Shown: positions 1 to 7,955 of the stretch, piece by piece
How the letters are laid out: every line of letters begins with the position of its first letter
How positions within the stretch are numbered: position 1 is the first letter of the stretch
DNA from: Symbiobacterium thermophilum
Lineage (GTDB): Bacteria; Bacillota; Sulfobacillia; UBA995
NCBI GenBank assembly: GCA_020725145.1
Contig: DYFO01000021.1
Span: forward strand, 1 to 36,181
Length of the DNA stretch: 36,181 nucleotides
Reading direction: 5' to 3'
Position numbers and translations under genes: made by a program
Notes under the pieces: generated by a model
Seen by the model: only the letters and a program-made list of their open reading frames with translations
Told to the model about the DNA's origin: nothing
The model's database searches: none

Positions 1-1
1 C

Positions 2-184
2 CGCGACGTGACCTATGACGAAGACCGCTGCCGCATCCGCACCGGCAATGGCCCGTGGGCGATGGCCACCCTGCGCAACCTGGCCATCGGCATCTTGCGC
101 CTGTACCAGCCAGGCACCGTCGCCCGCGCAAACCGCGTGCTGGTGATGAACTCGCACCGACTTCTCGCGCTGATCGGCGCCTGA
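2..184 (+). CDS. ISAs1-like transposase, C-terminal fragment (5' end outside window)
   Basis: The reading frame is open from the left edge to a TGA at 182-184 and encodes about 60 residues. It contains [20 protein letters not shown] and ends in LLALIGA. This pattern (R-D-V-T-x-x-E-D, R-x-R-T-G-N, then L-R-N-L-A-I-G) is the typical C-terminus of ISAs1-family DDE transposases as I recall them. The N-terminus and the catalytic DDE residues lie outside the window, so I cannot tell whether the element is intact. No clear terminal inverted repeat was recognised downstream, so the right end of the element is not placed. The family call rests on one short motif block. Confidence 0.7.
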   Translation, partial: RDVTYDEDRCRIRTGNGPWAMATLRNLAIGILRLYQPGTVARANRVLVMNSHRLLALIGA

Positions 185-474
185 CGCGCAACGCGCTTGG
201 CGGCGTGGCCGGGCTGTTTTGCGGTGTCCTCCCGGGCTCGCTTGACGCAGGCAGCTCGGGCTGTCCAGGCCCATCGCGTCTCCCACCGCCGCCTATCTGA
301 CGGTGACCGGTCACTCCTCGCGGGTTGTGGTGAAAACCAGGGGCTGCCCCCCGGCACAACGACACCAGCGTGCGGCGGTACTGGTGTTGAAGGAGATTTA
401 CGATACATCCCGAATGCAAGACGGTTTATAACATTGTACCAAGTATTCCCTGCTGAGACAGGAGGTGGAATGAA
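185..474. other. Gene-free stretch between transposase tail and FIST gene
   Basis: No convincing coding region is seen. A hairpin is possible at 360-389: arms CGACACCAG and CTGGTGTTG form nine pairs, one of them G-U, around a 12-base loop. An A/T-richer patch at about 418-450 contains a -10-like TATAAC at 426-431, but no good -35 lies 16-18 bases upstream, so a promoter is only suspected. A strong ribosome binding site, AGGAGGTGG at 460-468, serves the next gene. The stretch probably holds the right end of the insertion element and the promoter of the sensor pair, but neither boundary is clear. Confidence 0.4.
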
Positions 475-1629
475 GTGCGACGATCTCCAAAGGCAACCGC
501 CGATCTCCGAGTAGGTATCGGGTTCGGCACCGCGGACGATCCCCGTCAGGCTGCCTCCGAGGCCGCGCGGCAGGCCCTGGAGGGCTCCGGCGAGCCTTCG
601 CTCACCTTGCTGTTCACCACCGAGCACTTCGACCAGCAGGAGGCGTTTCTGGCCGTTGCCCAGCTGGTCGGTTCCTCGGCGCTGGCCGGCGCCTGCACCG
701 CCGGTCTGATCGGGCCCGAAGGGGTGATGCCGCGGGGGATAGCGGTGTGCACGCTGGCCGGTTCCTCACTGGACGCGCGCACCGCGCTGGCTCCCATCGG
801 CGGTGCCGATGCCCGGCAGGCCGGCCGCGCCGCGGCAGGCCCCCTGAAGGGGTCGGGGGGAGGAACGTTGCTGGTCTTCCCCGACGGCTTCGCCGCCGAC
901 ATCTCCGAGGTGGTGCGTGGCCTTTACGACGCGCTGGGCCCCGAGGTGCTCTACGTAGGTGGGGGAACCGGCGACAACCTTCGCTTCTTTCGCACCTACC
1001 AGTTCGGCGAGCGCGGGGTCGCTACCGGTAGCGTTTCTGCGTGCCTGCTTCGCGGCCCGACCGTCGCCTGTCGCCTGGGCCACGGCTGGATGCCTCGAGG
1101 TGCTCCCCTCGTGGTCACCCGCGCCGAGGGCAAGGTGGTGCACGAACTGGACGGCTGGCCCGCCCTTGAGGTCTACTCGGGACGTCTCGGAGGCATCGAT
1201 CCCGACCGCTTCGCCGACTACGGAGCACGTCATCCCCTGGGAATCCCCGATGCGGAGGGTAACTTCCTCATCCGCGACCCCCTCCGCCCCACCCCCGAAG
1301 GCGGCATTGAATTCGTCACCGAAGTCCCGCCTAACACGCTCGCCTTCATGATGAGCGCGAGTGCGGACGACCTGATCGGCACCGCGCGTCGGGTCGCCCG
1401 CGAAGCCCGAAGCGCCGTGGAACGTCCCCGGCTGGCCCTGATCTTCGACTGCGTCTCCCGGTACCTTGTCCTCCAGGACAGGTTCGATGAGGAACTCGCG
1501 GCCATGCGCGAGGAGCTGGGTCCCGAGGTGCCCTGCGTCGGCTTTTTGACTTTCGGGGAGGTGGGGGCCTTCAGTGACGTGCCGTTCTTTCACAATAAGA
1601 CCGTCGCCGTGGCGCTCGTGGGTGAATGA
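475..1629 (+). CDS. FIST-domain ligand sensor protein (FIST_N plus FIST_C)
   Basis: The 384-residue soluble protein has the layout of FIST proteins. The N-terminal half (about residues 20-220) contains LTLLFTTEHFDQQEAFLAVA, the A-G-A-C-T-A-G-L-I-G segment and VGGGTGDN. The C-terminal half (about 225-375) contains ALIFDCVSRYLVL and VGFLTFGEVG, the signature of FIST_C. FIST domains are regarded as intracellular small-ligand sensors, often of amino-acid-like compounds, feeding signalling proteins. The GTG start at 475 is chosen because AGGAGGTGG ends six bases upstream; an out-of-frame ATG at 470 is ignored. The stop overlaps the ATG of the next gene by four bases, so the two are translationally coupled, and the FIST protein is probably the sensory partner of that cyclic-di-GMP protein. 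The ligand is unknown. Confidence 0.85.
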   Translation: MRRSPKATADLRVGIGFGTADDPRQAASEAARQALEGSGEPSLTLLFTTEHFDQQEAFLAVAQLVGSSALAGACTAGLIGPEGVMPRGIAVCTLAGSSLDARTALAPIGGADARQAGRAAAGPLKGSGGGTLLVFPDGFAADISEVVRGLYDALGPEVLYVGGGTGDNLRFFRTYQFGERGVATGSVSACLLRGPTVACRLGHGWMPRGAPLVVTRAEGKVVHELDGWPALEVYSGRLGGIDPDRFADYGARHPLGIPDAEGNFLIRDPLRPTPEGGIEFVTEVPPNTLAFMMSASADDLIGTARRVAREARSAVERPRLALIFDCVSRYLVLQDRFDEELAAMREELGPEVPCVGFLTFGEVGAFSDVPFFHNKTVAVALVGE

Positions 1630-3785
1630 CGATGGAGTCATCATACGTGGCGATCCTCTACGAGGTGGCCGCGCTTGCGCCCTGGGACAGCGAGGAAGTG
1701 CTGGCCCGGGACCTGCTGGCCCGCTGGAGCCGCATCTTCAGCATTCGACGCATCGCCCTGTGCCTGACCGGCGAAGGCTCCGAACGTGTCTACACCTGGG
1801 GCTTCGAGACCGACCCCCAGCAGATGGTGAAGCCGGTCGACGACGGCTCCGGCAACGTGTACACGCGCTCGCTGGGAACACCCCCCGGCGAGCTGGGCTG
1901 GGTCTATCTCGAGCGGGCCAACCCCATCCCGCCCCACCAGCGTACGCTGCTCGACCTCTTCGTCCGCCGCTTGGAAGGTATACTCGAACTGAAGCGGGCC
2001 CAGGCGCAGCTGGTAGGCTCGGAACGACGGTACCGCGAGCTTTTGGAAACTATCGCCGACGGGGTGTTCGAGACCGACGCCGCGGCGAACATCAAGCTGG
2101 CCAACCGGGCGATGGGGGCGCTGCTGGGCGTGACCAACAGCCTGGTCAACCGTAACCTGCTCCTGGAGTTCACGGCCGGCGAAGCCACCGCCGAGATGCG
2201 TCGGGCCCTTGCCACCGTTGCAGAGACGGCGCGTACGCTGCCGAACCACCCCTGGCACTTCCGGCGGGCAGACGGCGAGGTGGGATACGCGGAAATGTCG
2301 CTGGCGCCCGTGCTGAGCCCCCGCGGTATCGTCACCGGGTACCGGGGGGTGGTGCGCGACCTCAGCGAGCACCATCGAAGCCGTCAGGAACGGCAGGCCA
2401 TCCTGGACGCCATCCCCGACCTGGTGGCGTTGCTGGCACCGGACTTCACCGTGATCTGGGCCAACCAGGCCGAGTCCCGTGAGACCGGACTCCGGCTGGA
2501 CGAGATGGCGGGCCGGACCTGTCACGAGATCCACTACGGGCGTGCGGAGCCCTGCCCTTCCTGCCCCGTCGTTCACGCGCTGCGCACCGGACAGCCCGCC
2601 ACCCATGCCTGCACCGCCCCTAATGGCAGGGTCTGGGAACTGCGCGCCGTCCCGGTGCTGGCCGGCAACCGCGTCAGGGCGGTGGTGCGCCTGTCCAGGG
2701 ACGTGACCGAGACCAGGCGCATCGGCGAACGGCTGCTGTACATGACCGCCCACGATGTGCTCACCGGCCTGTACAACCGCGTTTACCTGGAAGAGGAGCT
2801 CAAGCGGCTCGACCCCCAGCGACAGGGTCCAGTGGCGGTGGTAGTCACGGATCTCGACGGGCTGCGCCTGGTGAACGAGACGCTGGGGCATCAGGCCGGC
2901 GACGACCTGTTGGTGAAGGCGGCCAGGGTGCTGGGTAAAGTCTTCCGCGCCTCCGACATGGTGGCCAGGGCGGGTGACGACGAATTCGTGGCGGTGCTGC
3001 CCTACACCGGCAGCGCCACCGCCGAGCTGATCCGCGACCGCATCCTGGCCGCGATCGAGGAAGCCAACGCGACCTCGGGGGACGGCCCACCCATCAGCCT
3101 CGCGGTAGGTACCGCCTCCACCGACGAGCCGGGGGTCGAGACGGTCGCCGATGCCTTCCGCCGTGCCGAAGAGAACATGTACAAGGACAAGCTGACCCGC
3201 AGCTCAAGCGCCCACCATGCCATCGTCCAGACCTTGCTTGCCGCGCTGGGACAGCGCGACTACATCGCCGAAGGGCACGCGGTTCGGCTGGCCTCCATCG
3301 CCGGGCACCTCGGACGGGCCGCCGGCATTTCCTCCGCCGACCAGGCCAACCTTCGCCTGCTGGCCCAGGTTCATGACATCGGCAAGGTCGGCGTTCCCGA
3401 TCAGATCCTTTTCAAGCCCGGCAAGCTCACCCGCCGGGAGTGGGCGAAGATGAAGCGCCACTGCGAGATCGGCTACCGCATCGCGTTGTCCTCGCCACGG
3501 CTGGCACCGGTCGCGCACATGATCCTGCAGCACCACGAGTGGTGGAACGGAGAGGGCTACCCCCAGGGCCTCAAGGGCACCCAGATCCACATCTGCGCCC
3601 GCATCCTGGCCATCGCCGACGCTTACGACGCCATGACCAGTGACCGCCCGTACCGAAAGGCCATGTCGCACGAAGAGGCTCTCGCGGAGCTTCGCCGGGG
3701 GGCAGGCACGCAGTTCGACCCGGAACTGGTGGAACGCTTCGTTGCCCTGTTCGCCGACCCCGAGCATCCTGCCGGCCCCTGGTAG
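1626..3785 (+). CDS. Sensor protein with PAS-PAS-GGDEF-HD-GYP domains (cyclic-di-GMP turnover)
   Basis: 719 residues. An N-terminal region (1-122) may be GAF-like. PAS 1 covers about 134-248 and PAS 2 about 258-365. A GGDEF domain spans about 370-525 and an HD-GYP phosphodiesterase domain about 528-715. The GGDEF signature is altered to GDDEF (450-454), while the inhibitory-site R-x-x-D (R441, D444) lies exactly five residues before it. The HD-GYP centre looks complete: H551, H583-D584, H612, H636-H637 and NGEGYP at 641-646. The likely net activity is cyclic-di-GMP hydrolysis controlled by the N-terminal sensors; cyclase activity is doubtful. PAS 2 has an unusual cysteine cluster (C299, C310, C313, C329). 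No membrane segment is evident, so the protein is cytoplasmic. Its ATG overlaps the FIST stop codon. The gene is followed by a new promoter, so the FIST/PAS pair appears to form its own transcription unit. Confidence 0.92.
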   Translation: MTMESSYVAILYEVAALAPWDSEEVLARDLLARWSRIFSIRRIALCLTGEGSERVYTWGFETDPQQMVKPVDDGSGNVYTRSLGTPPGELGWVYLERANPIPPHQRTLLDLFVRRLEGILELKRAQAQLVGSERRYRELLETIADGVFETDAAANIKLANRAMGALLGVTNSLVNRNLLLEFTAGEATAEMRRALATVAETARTLPNHPWHFRRADGEVGYAEMSLAPVLSPRGIVTGYRGVVRDLSEHHRSRQERQAILDAIPDLVALLAPDFTVIWANQAESRETGLRLDEMAGRTCHEIHYGRAEPCPSCPVVHALRTGQPATHACTAPNGRVWELRAVPVLAGNRVRAVVRLSRDVTETRRIGERLLYMTAHDVLTGLYNRVYLEEELKRLDPQRQGPVAVVVTDLDGLRLVNETLGHQAGDDLLVKAARVLGKVFRASDMVARAGDDEFVAVLPYTGSATAELIRDRILAAIEEANATSGDGPPISLAVGTASTDEPGVETVADAFRRAEENMYKDKLTRSSSAHHAIVQTLLAALGQRDYIAEGHAVRLASIAGHLGRAAGISSADQANLRLLAQVHDIGKVGVPDQILFKPGKLTRREWAKMKRHCEIGYRIALSSPRLAPVAHMILQHHEWWNGEGYPQGLKGTQIHICARILAIADAYDAMTSDRPYRKAMSHEEALAELRRGAGTQFDPELVERFVALFADPEHPAGPW

Positions 3786-3823
3786 GCGGCGACGGGCGGT
3801 ATTGGGCGACTTTTGACCGACCG

Positions 3824-3853
3824 TTGACACCTCGCTGCGCCGGGGGATATGAT
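3824..3853 (+). promoter_or_regulatory. Sigma-A-type promoter of the M-box/mgtE transcript
   Basis: A perfect TTGACA at 3824-3829 and TATGAT at 3848-3853 are separated by 18 bases. Transcription would start near 3860, just ahead of the riboswitch aptamer. Both hexamers and the spacing match the vegetative Bacillota consensus. Confidence 0.8.
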
Positions 3854-3876
3854 AGGAGAGCGGACGGAAGATCTCT

Positions 3877-4043
3877 GGCCTTCCCGTTAGGTGAGGCTCC
3901 TGCGCGGTGAAGGCGGCTGCCCGGAATCGTCGAGAGACAGTAACGGGTCAACAGGCACCGACCGGCTTAAGGAGGTGCCCAACGCCGCCGGGGCGCGTCC
4001 CCTAGTCGCGCAGTGCCAAAGCCAGGACGAGAGGGAAGTGGCC
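3877..4043 (+). promoter_or_regulatory. M-box (ykoK leader) magnesium riboswitch
   Basis: The sequence carries the conserved M-box blocks in order: GTTAGGTGAGGCTCCT (3886-3901), GGCTGCCCGGAA, GTCGAGAGAC, GGGTCAACAGG, AAGGAGGTGCC and GTGCCAAAGCCAGGACGAGAGG. The closing helix P1 pairs 3877-3885 (GGCCTTCCC) with 4033-4043, with one bulged base. M-box RNAs fold around several Mg2+ ions and shut off downstream Mg2+ transporter genes when Mg2+ is plentiful. The gene below is mgtE, as the class predicts. The 3' strand of P1 (4033-4042, GGGAAGTGGC) can instead pair with the 5' arm of the terminator (4057-4066, GCCCCTTCCC; nine of ten pairs). That gives a simple antiterminator/terminator switch. Confidence 0.96.
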
Positions 4044-4056
4044 ATACCTTTTCAAG

Positions 4057-4088
4057 GCCCCTTCCCCTGTTCGGGAAGGGGCATTCTT
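4057..4088 (+). terminator. Riboswitch-controlled intrinsic terminator before mgtE
   Basis: A perfect ten-pair stem, GCCCCTTCCC (4057-4066) with GGGAAGGGGC (4073-4082), closes a six-base loop and is followed by ATTCTT. Its position between aptamer and gene, and its overlap with the alternative pairing of P1, make it the expression platform: formed when Mg2+ is bound, disrupted when Mg2+ is scarce. Confidence 0.9.
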
Positions 4089-4113
4089 ATACCGGCGTGA
4101 GGGGGTGACCGTA

Positions 4114-5454
4114 GTGGACCTCAGGCAGACCGTCGCCGAGCTGCTCGCCGGGCCGGTCGACGCCGACACGGTGGCCGAACTGCTCAAGGAAGTCCAACCC
4201 TACGACCTCGCCGAGGTCATCTCCCAGTTACCCGACGAGGACCGTTTGCGCCTGGTGCGCTGGCTGCCTTCGGCCTTTGCCGCCGAGACGCTGGAGTACC
4301 TCACCCACGAGCTACAGTACGCCATCCTCGACCACCTGGGTGAGGAAGCGGCCAGCGCCGTGGTCAACGAGCTCTCCAGCGACGCCGTGGCCGACCTGGT
4401 GCTATCCGTTCACCCCCGCCAGGCCGAGCGGCTGCTGGGCCTGCTTCCCCCCGACTACCGGGAGACCGTCCTGAAGCTCACCTCGTACCCTGAGAACACC
4501 GCCGGCGGGCGCATGACCGTCGATTACATCTCGCTAAGGCAGACCTGGACCGCCGAACAGGTGCTGCAGCACATCCGCAAGGTCGCCAAGGACGTGGAGA
4601 CCATCTCCTACCTGTACGTGGTGGATCACGAAGGCAAGCTTGCCGGAGTGACCTCGCTGCGCGACGTCTTTCTGGCCGATCCGCAGCAGAAGGTGCAGGA
4701 CTTCATGTCGACCAGGGTGATCTCCGTGCTCGCCACCGCCGACCAGGAAGAAGCCGCCCGGACGATGGCCAACTACGACTTTCTGAGCATGCCGGTCACC
4801 GATCCCGCCGGGCGGCTGGTGGGTATCATCACCTGGGACGACATCATGGACGTCATCGAGGAAGAGGCCACCGAGGACATCCAGCGCATGGGCGGCACCG
4901 AACCCCTGGGCGAGCCGTACATGAACGTAAACCTCTTCACCCTCTACAGAAAGCGCGTGGGCTGGCTTTTGCTTCTGTTTGTGGCGCAGTCCTTCACGGG
5001 CACCATCCTCAAGCACTTCGAAGATTACCTCAGCCAGGTGGTTGCCCTCACCTTCTTCATCCCGCTTCTGATCGACACCGGAGGCAATTCGGGCTCGCAG
5101 GCCGCCACCACGGTGATACGCGCCATGGCGGTGGGCGAGGTCGCTCCCCTCGACTTTTTGCGCGTGATCTGGCGCGAAGCCCGGCTGGGCCTGATCCTCG
5201 GCGCCACCATGGCCGGAGCCACCCTCCTGTGGGCTTTCCTGCTCGACAGCAGCGTCGCCCTCGGGCTCACCGTCGCGGTGACGATCCTGGCCATCGTGCT
5301 GGTGGGGTCCACCGTGGGCGCGGCGTTACCGATCATCGGCCGCAAGCTCGGTTTTGACCCCGCGGTGCTCTCGGCCCCGCTGATCACCACCGTTGCCGAC
5401 ACGCTCGGCCTGCTCATCTATTTCAAGGCGGCACAGACGATCCTGGGTCTTTAG
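4114..5454 (+). CDS. mgtE: Magnesium transporter MgtE
   Basis: About 446 residues, close to the 450 of Thermus thermophilus MgtE, with the same order of parts. A helical MgtE N domain comes first (about 15-125). A tandem CBS pair follows (about 128-248; contains AGGRMTVDYISL, LYVVDHEGKLAGV and DFLSMPVTD). A connecting helix leads to the five-helix membrane domain (about 268-446) with the pore motif GGNSGSQA and TVADTLGLLIY. The protein is a gated inner-membrane Mg2+ channel whose cytosolic domains sense Mg2+. GTG at 4114 is preferred because GAGGGGGTG (4099-4107) lies at a normal distance; an in-frame GTG at 4105 is possible but too close to that site. The upstream M-box and terminator imply a second, RNA-level Mg2+ control. 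No clear terminator is seen after the gene. Confidence 0.95.
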   Translation: MDLRQTVAELLAGPVDADTVAELLKEVQPYDLAEVISQLPDEDRLRLVRWLPSAFAAETLEYLTHELQYAILDHLGEEAASAVVNELSSDAVADLVLSVHPRQAERLLGLLPPDYRETVLKLTSYPENTAGGRMTVDYISLRQTWTAEQVLQHIRKVAKDVETISYLYVVDHEGKLAGVTSLRDVFLADPQQKVQDFMSTRVISVLATADQEEAARTMANYDFLSMPVTDPAGRLVGIITWDDIMDVIEEEATEDIQRMGGTEPLGEPYMNVNLFTLYRKRVGWLLLLFVAQSFTGTILKHFEDYLSQVVALTFFIPLLIDTGGNSGSQAATTVIRAMAVGEVAPLDFLRVIWREARLGLILGATMAGATLLWAFLLDSSVALGLTVAVTILAIVLVGSTVGAALPIIGRKLGFDPAVLSAPLITTVADTLGLLIYFKAAQTILGL

Positions 5455-5471
5455 CTTCCATGAGCTTGGTC

Positions 5472-5500
5472 TGGACAAGCCCGCCTAATTGGAATAGGAT
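5472..5500 (+). promoter_or_regulatory. Probable promoter of the rnf operon
   Basis: TGGACA (5472-5477) and TAGGAT (5495-5500) are separated by 17 bases in an A/T-richer patch between mgtE and rnfC. Transcription would begin near 5507, leaving an untranslated leader of about 110 bases. A small hairpin is possible in the leader (GCGGCT 5531-5536 with AGCCGC 5546-5551), without a T run. The match is good but unsupported by other evidence. Confidence 0.6.
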
Positions 5501-5614
5501 ATTGTTGTGTGACCGGTTGCACAGCTAAAAGCGGCTTTCCGGCAGAGCCGCCCGGCCGTGAGGTGGCGATGGTGCTGGCGGGTGGCGGCTGCCGTCCCGT
5601 GGAGGAGAGGAACC

Positions 5615-6943
5615 ATGGCAGTCGCGATACGCAAGCCCCTGCGCGGGGGGATCCATCCTTCCGAGCAAAAGCACCTCACGGCGGACAAGCCGATCGTCAA
5701 GCCCCCTCCCCCGACCACCGTCACCATTCCCCTGTGGCAGCACACGGGAGCTTGCTGTAAACCGCTGGTATCCAAGGGCGACGCCGTGCGGCTGGGCCAG
5801 AAGATCGGGGAGGCCCCGGCTTTCGTCTCGGCCCCGGTGCACTCCAGCGTCTCGGGGACCGTGGTGGCGGTGGAACCGCGGCTCGATCCCGTAGGCCGGA
5901 TGGTCACCGCGGTGGTGATCGAGGCGGACGCGCAGGACGCCCTGGCGGACGGCATCTCGCCGCGGGGCACGCTGGACAGCCTTTCGCCACCGGACATCCG
6001 TGAGATCATCCACGAGGCCGGCATCGTGGGACTGGGTGGTGCGTCCTTCCCCACCCGGGTCAAGCTATCGCCCCCGGCCGACAAGCCCATTGACTCCTAC
6101 ATCCTTAACGGTTGCGAGTGTGAGCCTTACCTCACCGGCGACCATCGCCTGATGCTGGAGCGCGCGGCCGACGCGGTGTTGGGGCTGTGCCTTCTGATGA
6201 AGGCGGCGGGCGTCGAGAAGGGATACGTGGCCGTCGAGGCCAACAAGCCCGACGCCGTCGAGACCCTCTTGCCGCTGGCCCGCGAGACAGGTATCACCGT
6301 GGTCGTGCTGCCCACCCGCTATCCCCAGGGCTCCGAGAAGCACCTCATCAAGGCCGTCCTGGGCCGCGAGGTGCCCTCCGGCGGGCTGCCCATGGACGTG
6401 GGCACCCTGGTGAGCAACGTCGGCACCGCGGTGGCGGTGGCAGACGCCGTCTATCGTGGCATGCCGCTGGTGGAGCGGGTGGTCACCGTCACCGGACGTC
6501 CGGTCCGCGAGCCGTCCAACCTGCTCCTGCGGCTGGGCACCAGTTTCGCCACCGCGCTGGAACTGGCAGGCGGGCTGACGGAACCCGCCGGCCGCGTGGT
6601 CATGGGAGGGCCCATGACCGGCGTCGCCCAGTTCAGCCTGGAGGTCCCGGTGGTCAAAGGCACCTCGGGCATCCTGGTCCTGGGCGAGGACGAAAGCCCG
6701 CCGCTTGCCAGCACACCCTGCATCCGCTGCGGGCGTTGCGTGGAATCGTGCCCCATGCGGCTGGTGCCCCTGTACTACGACGCCTGTGCAAGGGTCGGCA
6801 ACTGGACCCGGGCACGGGAACTGGGCGTCATCGACTGCATCGAATGTGGCTCGTGCGCCTGGGGCTGCCCCGCGCGCCGACCGCTGGTTCACTCCATCAG
6901 GGTGGCCAAGAGTGAGATCCGCAACCTGGCGGCTCGCTCCTGA
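5615..6943 (+). CDS. rnfC: Rnf electron transport complex subunit C
   Basis: 442 residues. RnfC is the peripheral NADH-binding, iron-sulfur subunit of the ion-translocating ferredoxin:NAD+ oxidoreductase at the cytoplasmic face. Visible signatures are the N-terminal GGIHPSEQK, the flavin/NADH region with LGGASFPTRVKL and LNGCECEPYLTGDHRLM, and two ferredoxin-type cluster motifs: C369-x2-C372-x2-C375-x3-C379 and C408-x2-C411-x2-C414-x3-C418. The long C-terminal extension of proteobacterial RnfC is absent, as is usual in Bacillota. ATG at 5615 is chosen over an upstream in-frame start because GGAGGAGAGG (5601-5610) is directly before it. This is the first gene of rnfCDGEAB. Confidence 0.96.
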   Translation: MAVAIRKPLRGGIHPSEQKHLTADKPIVKPPPPTTVTIPLWQHTGACCKPLVSKGDAVRLGQKIGEAPAFVSAPVHSSVSGTVVAVEPRLDPVGRMVTAVVIEADAQDALADGISPRGTLDSLSPPDIREIIHEAGIVGLGGASFPTRVKLSPPADKPIDSYILNGCECEPYLTGDHRLMLERAADAVLGLCLLMKAAGVEKGYVAVEANKPDAVETLLPLARETGITVVVLPTRYPQGSEKHLIKAVLGREVPSGGLPMDVGTLVSNVGTAVAVADAVYRGMPLVERVVTVTGRPVREPSNLLLRLGTSFATALELAGGLTEPAGRVVMGGPMTGVAQFSLEVPVVKGTSGILVLGEDESPPLASTPCIRCGRCVESCPMRLVPLYYDACARVGNWTRARELGVIDCIECGSCAWGCPARRPLVHSIRVAKSEIRNLAARS

Positions 6944-6968
6944 TCCCGCAGGAACGGAGGGTAGCGCA

Positions 6969-7955
6969 TTGGCAGCTAACGAGAATACCGCCGAGCGGCA
7001 GGGTCTGCTGGTGGTGGCAGCACCGCCTCACCTGTTCCGCCGTGAGCTGACGCCTCGCATCATGCTCGACGTGCTGCTCGCGTTGGCGCCGGCCTGCCTG
7101 GCGGGGCTTTACTTCTTCGGCCCCCGGGCTATGGCGGTGGTCGCCACCGGCGTGGCCTCAGCGATGATCGCCGAGGCTGCCGTCCAAAAGCTCATGGGTA
7201 GGCCGGTGCAGGTGCTGGATTTCAGCGCGGCCGTAACCGGGCTGCTGCTGGCCCTCAACCTGCCTCCCACCGCACCGCTTTGGCTTGCCGCGGTGGGCGC
7301 GTTCTTCGCCGTGGTCATCGTCAAACAACTGTTCGGGGGGCTGGGCGGCAACTTCCTCAACCCCGCACTGGCGGCCCGGGCCTTCTTGATGGCCGCCTGG
7401 CCCACCCAGATGACGACCTGGTCGGCCGCGGGGGACTGGGGACTTAACGCCCTGACCGGCGCCACCCCCCTGGCCTACCTGAAGCGCGGCATGCTGCACC
7501 GGGTGCCGCACTACATGGACCTTCTGCTGGGGTGGATACCGGGGACGATCGGTGAGACCTGCGCGCTGGCCCTGCTGGTGGGTGCGGCTTATCTGCTGTG
7601 GCGCCGCGTGATCGACTGGCGCATACCGGCCACCTTCATAGGCACGGTGGCCCTGCTGACGTGGGCGCTTGGCCCGCAAGGGCCGTTCACCGGCGACCCG
7701 CTGGCACACGTGCTGGCCGGAGGACTGATCCTGGGAGCTTTCTTCATGGCCACCGACTACGTTACCTCGCCGGTGACGCCCCGGGGTCGCGTGATCTTCG
7801 GCGCCGGTTGCGGTCTGCTCACGGTCCTGATCCGGCTGTACGGGGGATTCCCCGAAGGCGTGTCCTACTCCATCCTGATCATGAACATCGCGGCCCCGCT
7901 AATCGAACGCTACACCATGCCCAGGAAATTCGGGGAGGTGAAGCGAGCCCGATGA
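6969..7955 (+). CDS. rnfD: Rnf electron transport complex subunit D
   Basis: 328 residues, a polytopic membrane protein with about nine or ten hydrophobic segments. RnfD carries covalently bound FMN and belongs to the NqrB/RnfD family. The flavinylation motif is T163-G-A-T166 in LTGATPLAYLKRG, so T166 is the predicted FMN-bearing threonine. Other family signatures are LDFSAAVTGLLLALNLPP, GGLGGNFLNPALAARAF and FFMATDYVTSPVTP. The TTG start at 6969 is chosen because GGAGGG (6956-6961) lies seven bases upstream and the protein then has the usual length; the frame stays open far upstream inside rnfC. The stop overlaps the start of rnfG by four bases. Confidence 0.95.
   Translation: MAANENTAERQGLLVVAAPPHLFRRELTPRIMLDVLLALAPACLAGLYFFGPRAMAVVATGVASAMIAEAAVQKLMGRPVQVLDFSAAVTGLLLALNLPPTAPLWLAAVGAFFAVVIVKQLFGGLGGNFLNPALAARAFLMAAWPTQMTTWSAAGDWGLNALTGATPLAYLKRGMLHRVPHYMDLLLGWIPGTIGETCALALLVGAAYLLWRRVIDWRIPATFIGTVALLTWALGPQGPFTGDPLAHVLAGGLILGAFFMATDYVTSPVTPRGRVIFGAGCGLLTVLIRLYGGFPEGVSYSILIMNIAAPLIERYTMPRKFGEVKRAR

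Noticed and set aside
360-389. Inverted repeat near the left edge considered as the terminal repeat of the insertion element
   Set aside because: The two arms lie together as a hairpin, the other end of the element is outside the window, and no matching end sequence can be compared.
5531-5551. Hairpin in the rnf leader considered as a terminator or riboswitch
   Set aside because: The stem has only six pairs, no T run follows, and no known aptamer sequence was recognised nearby.
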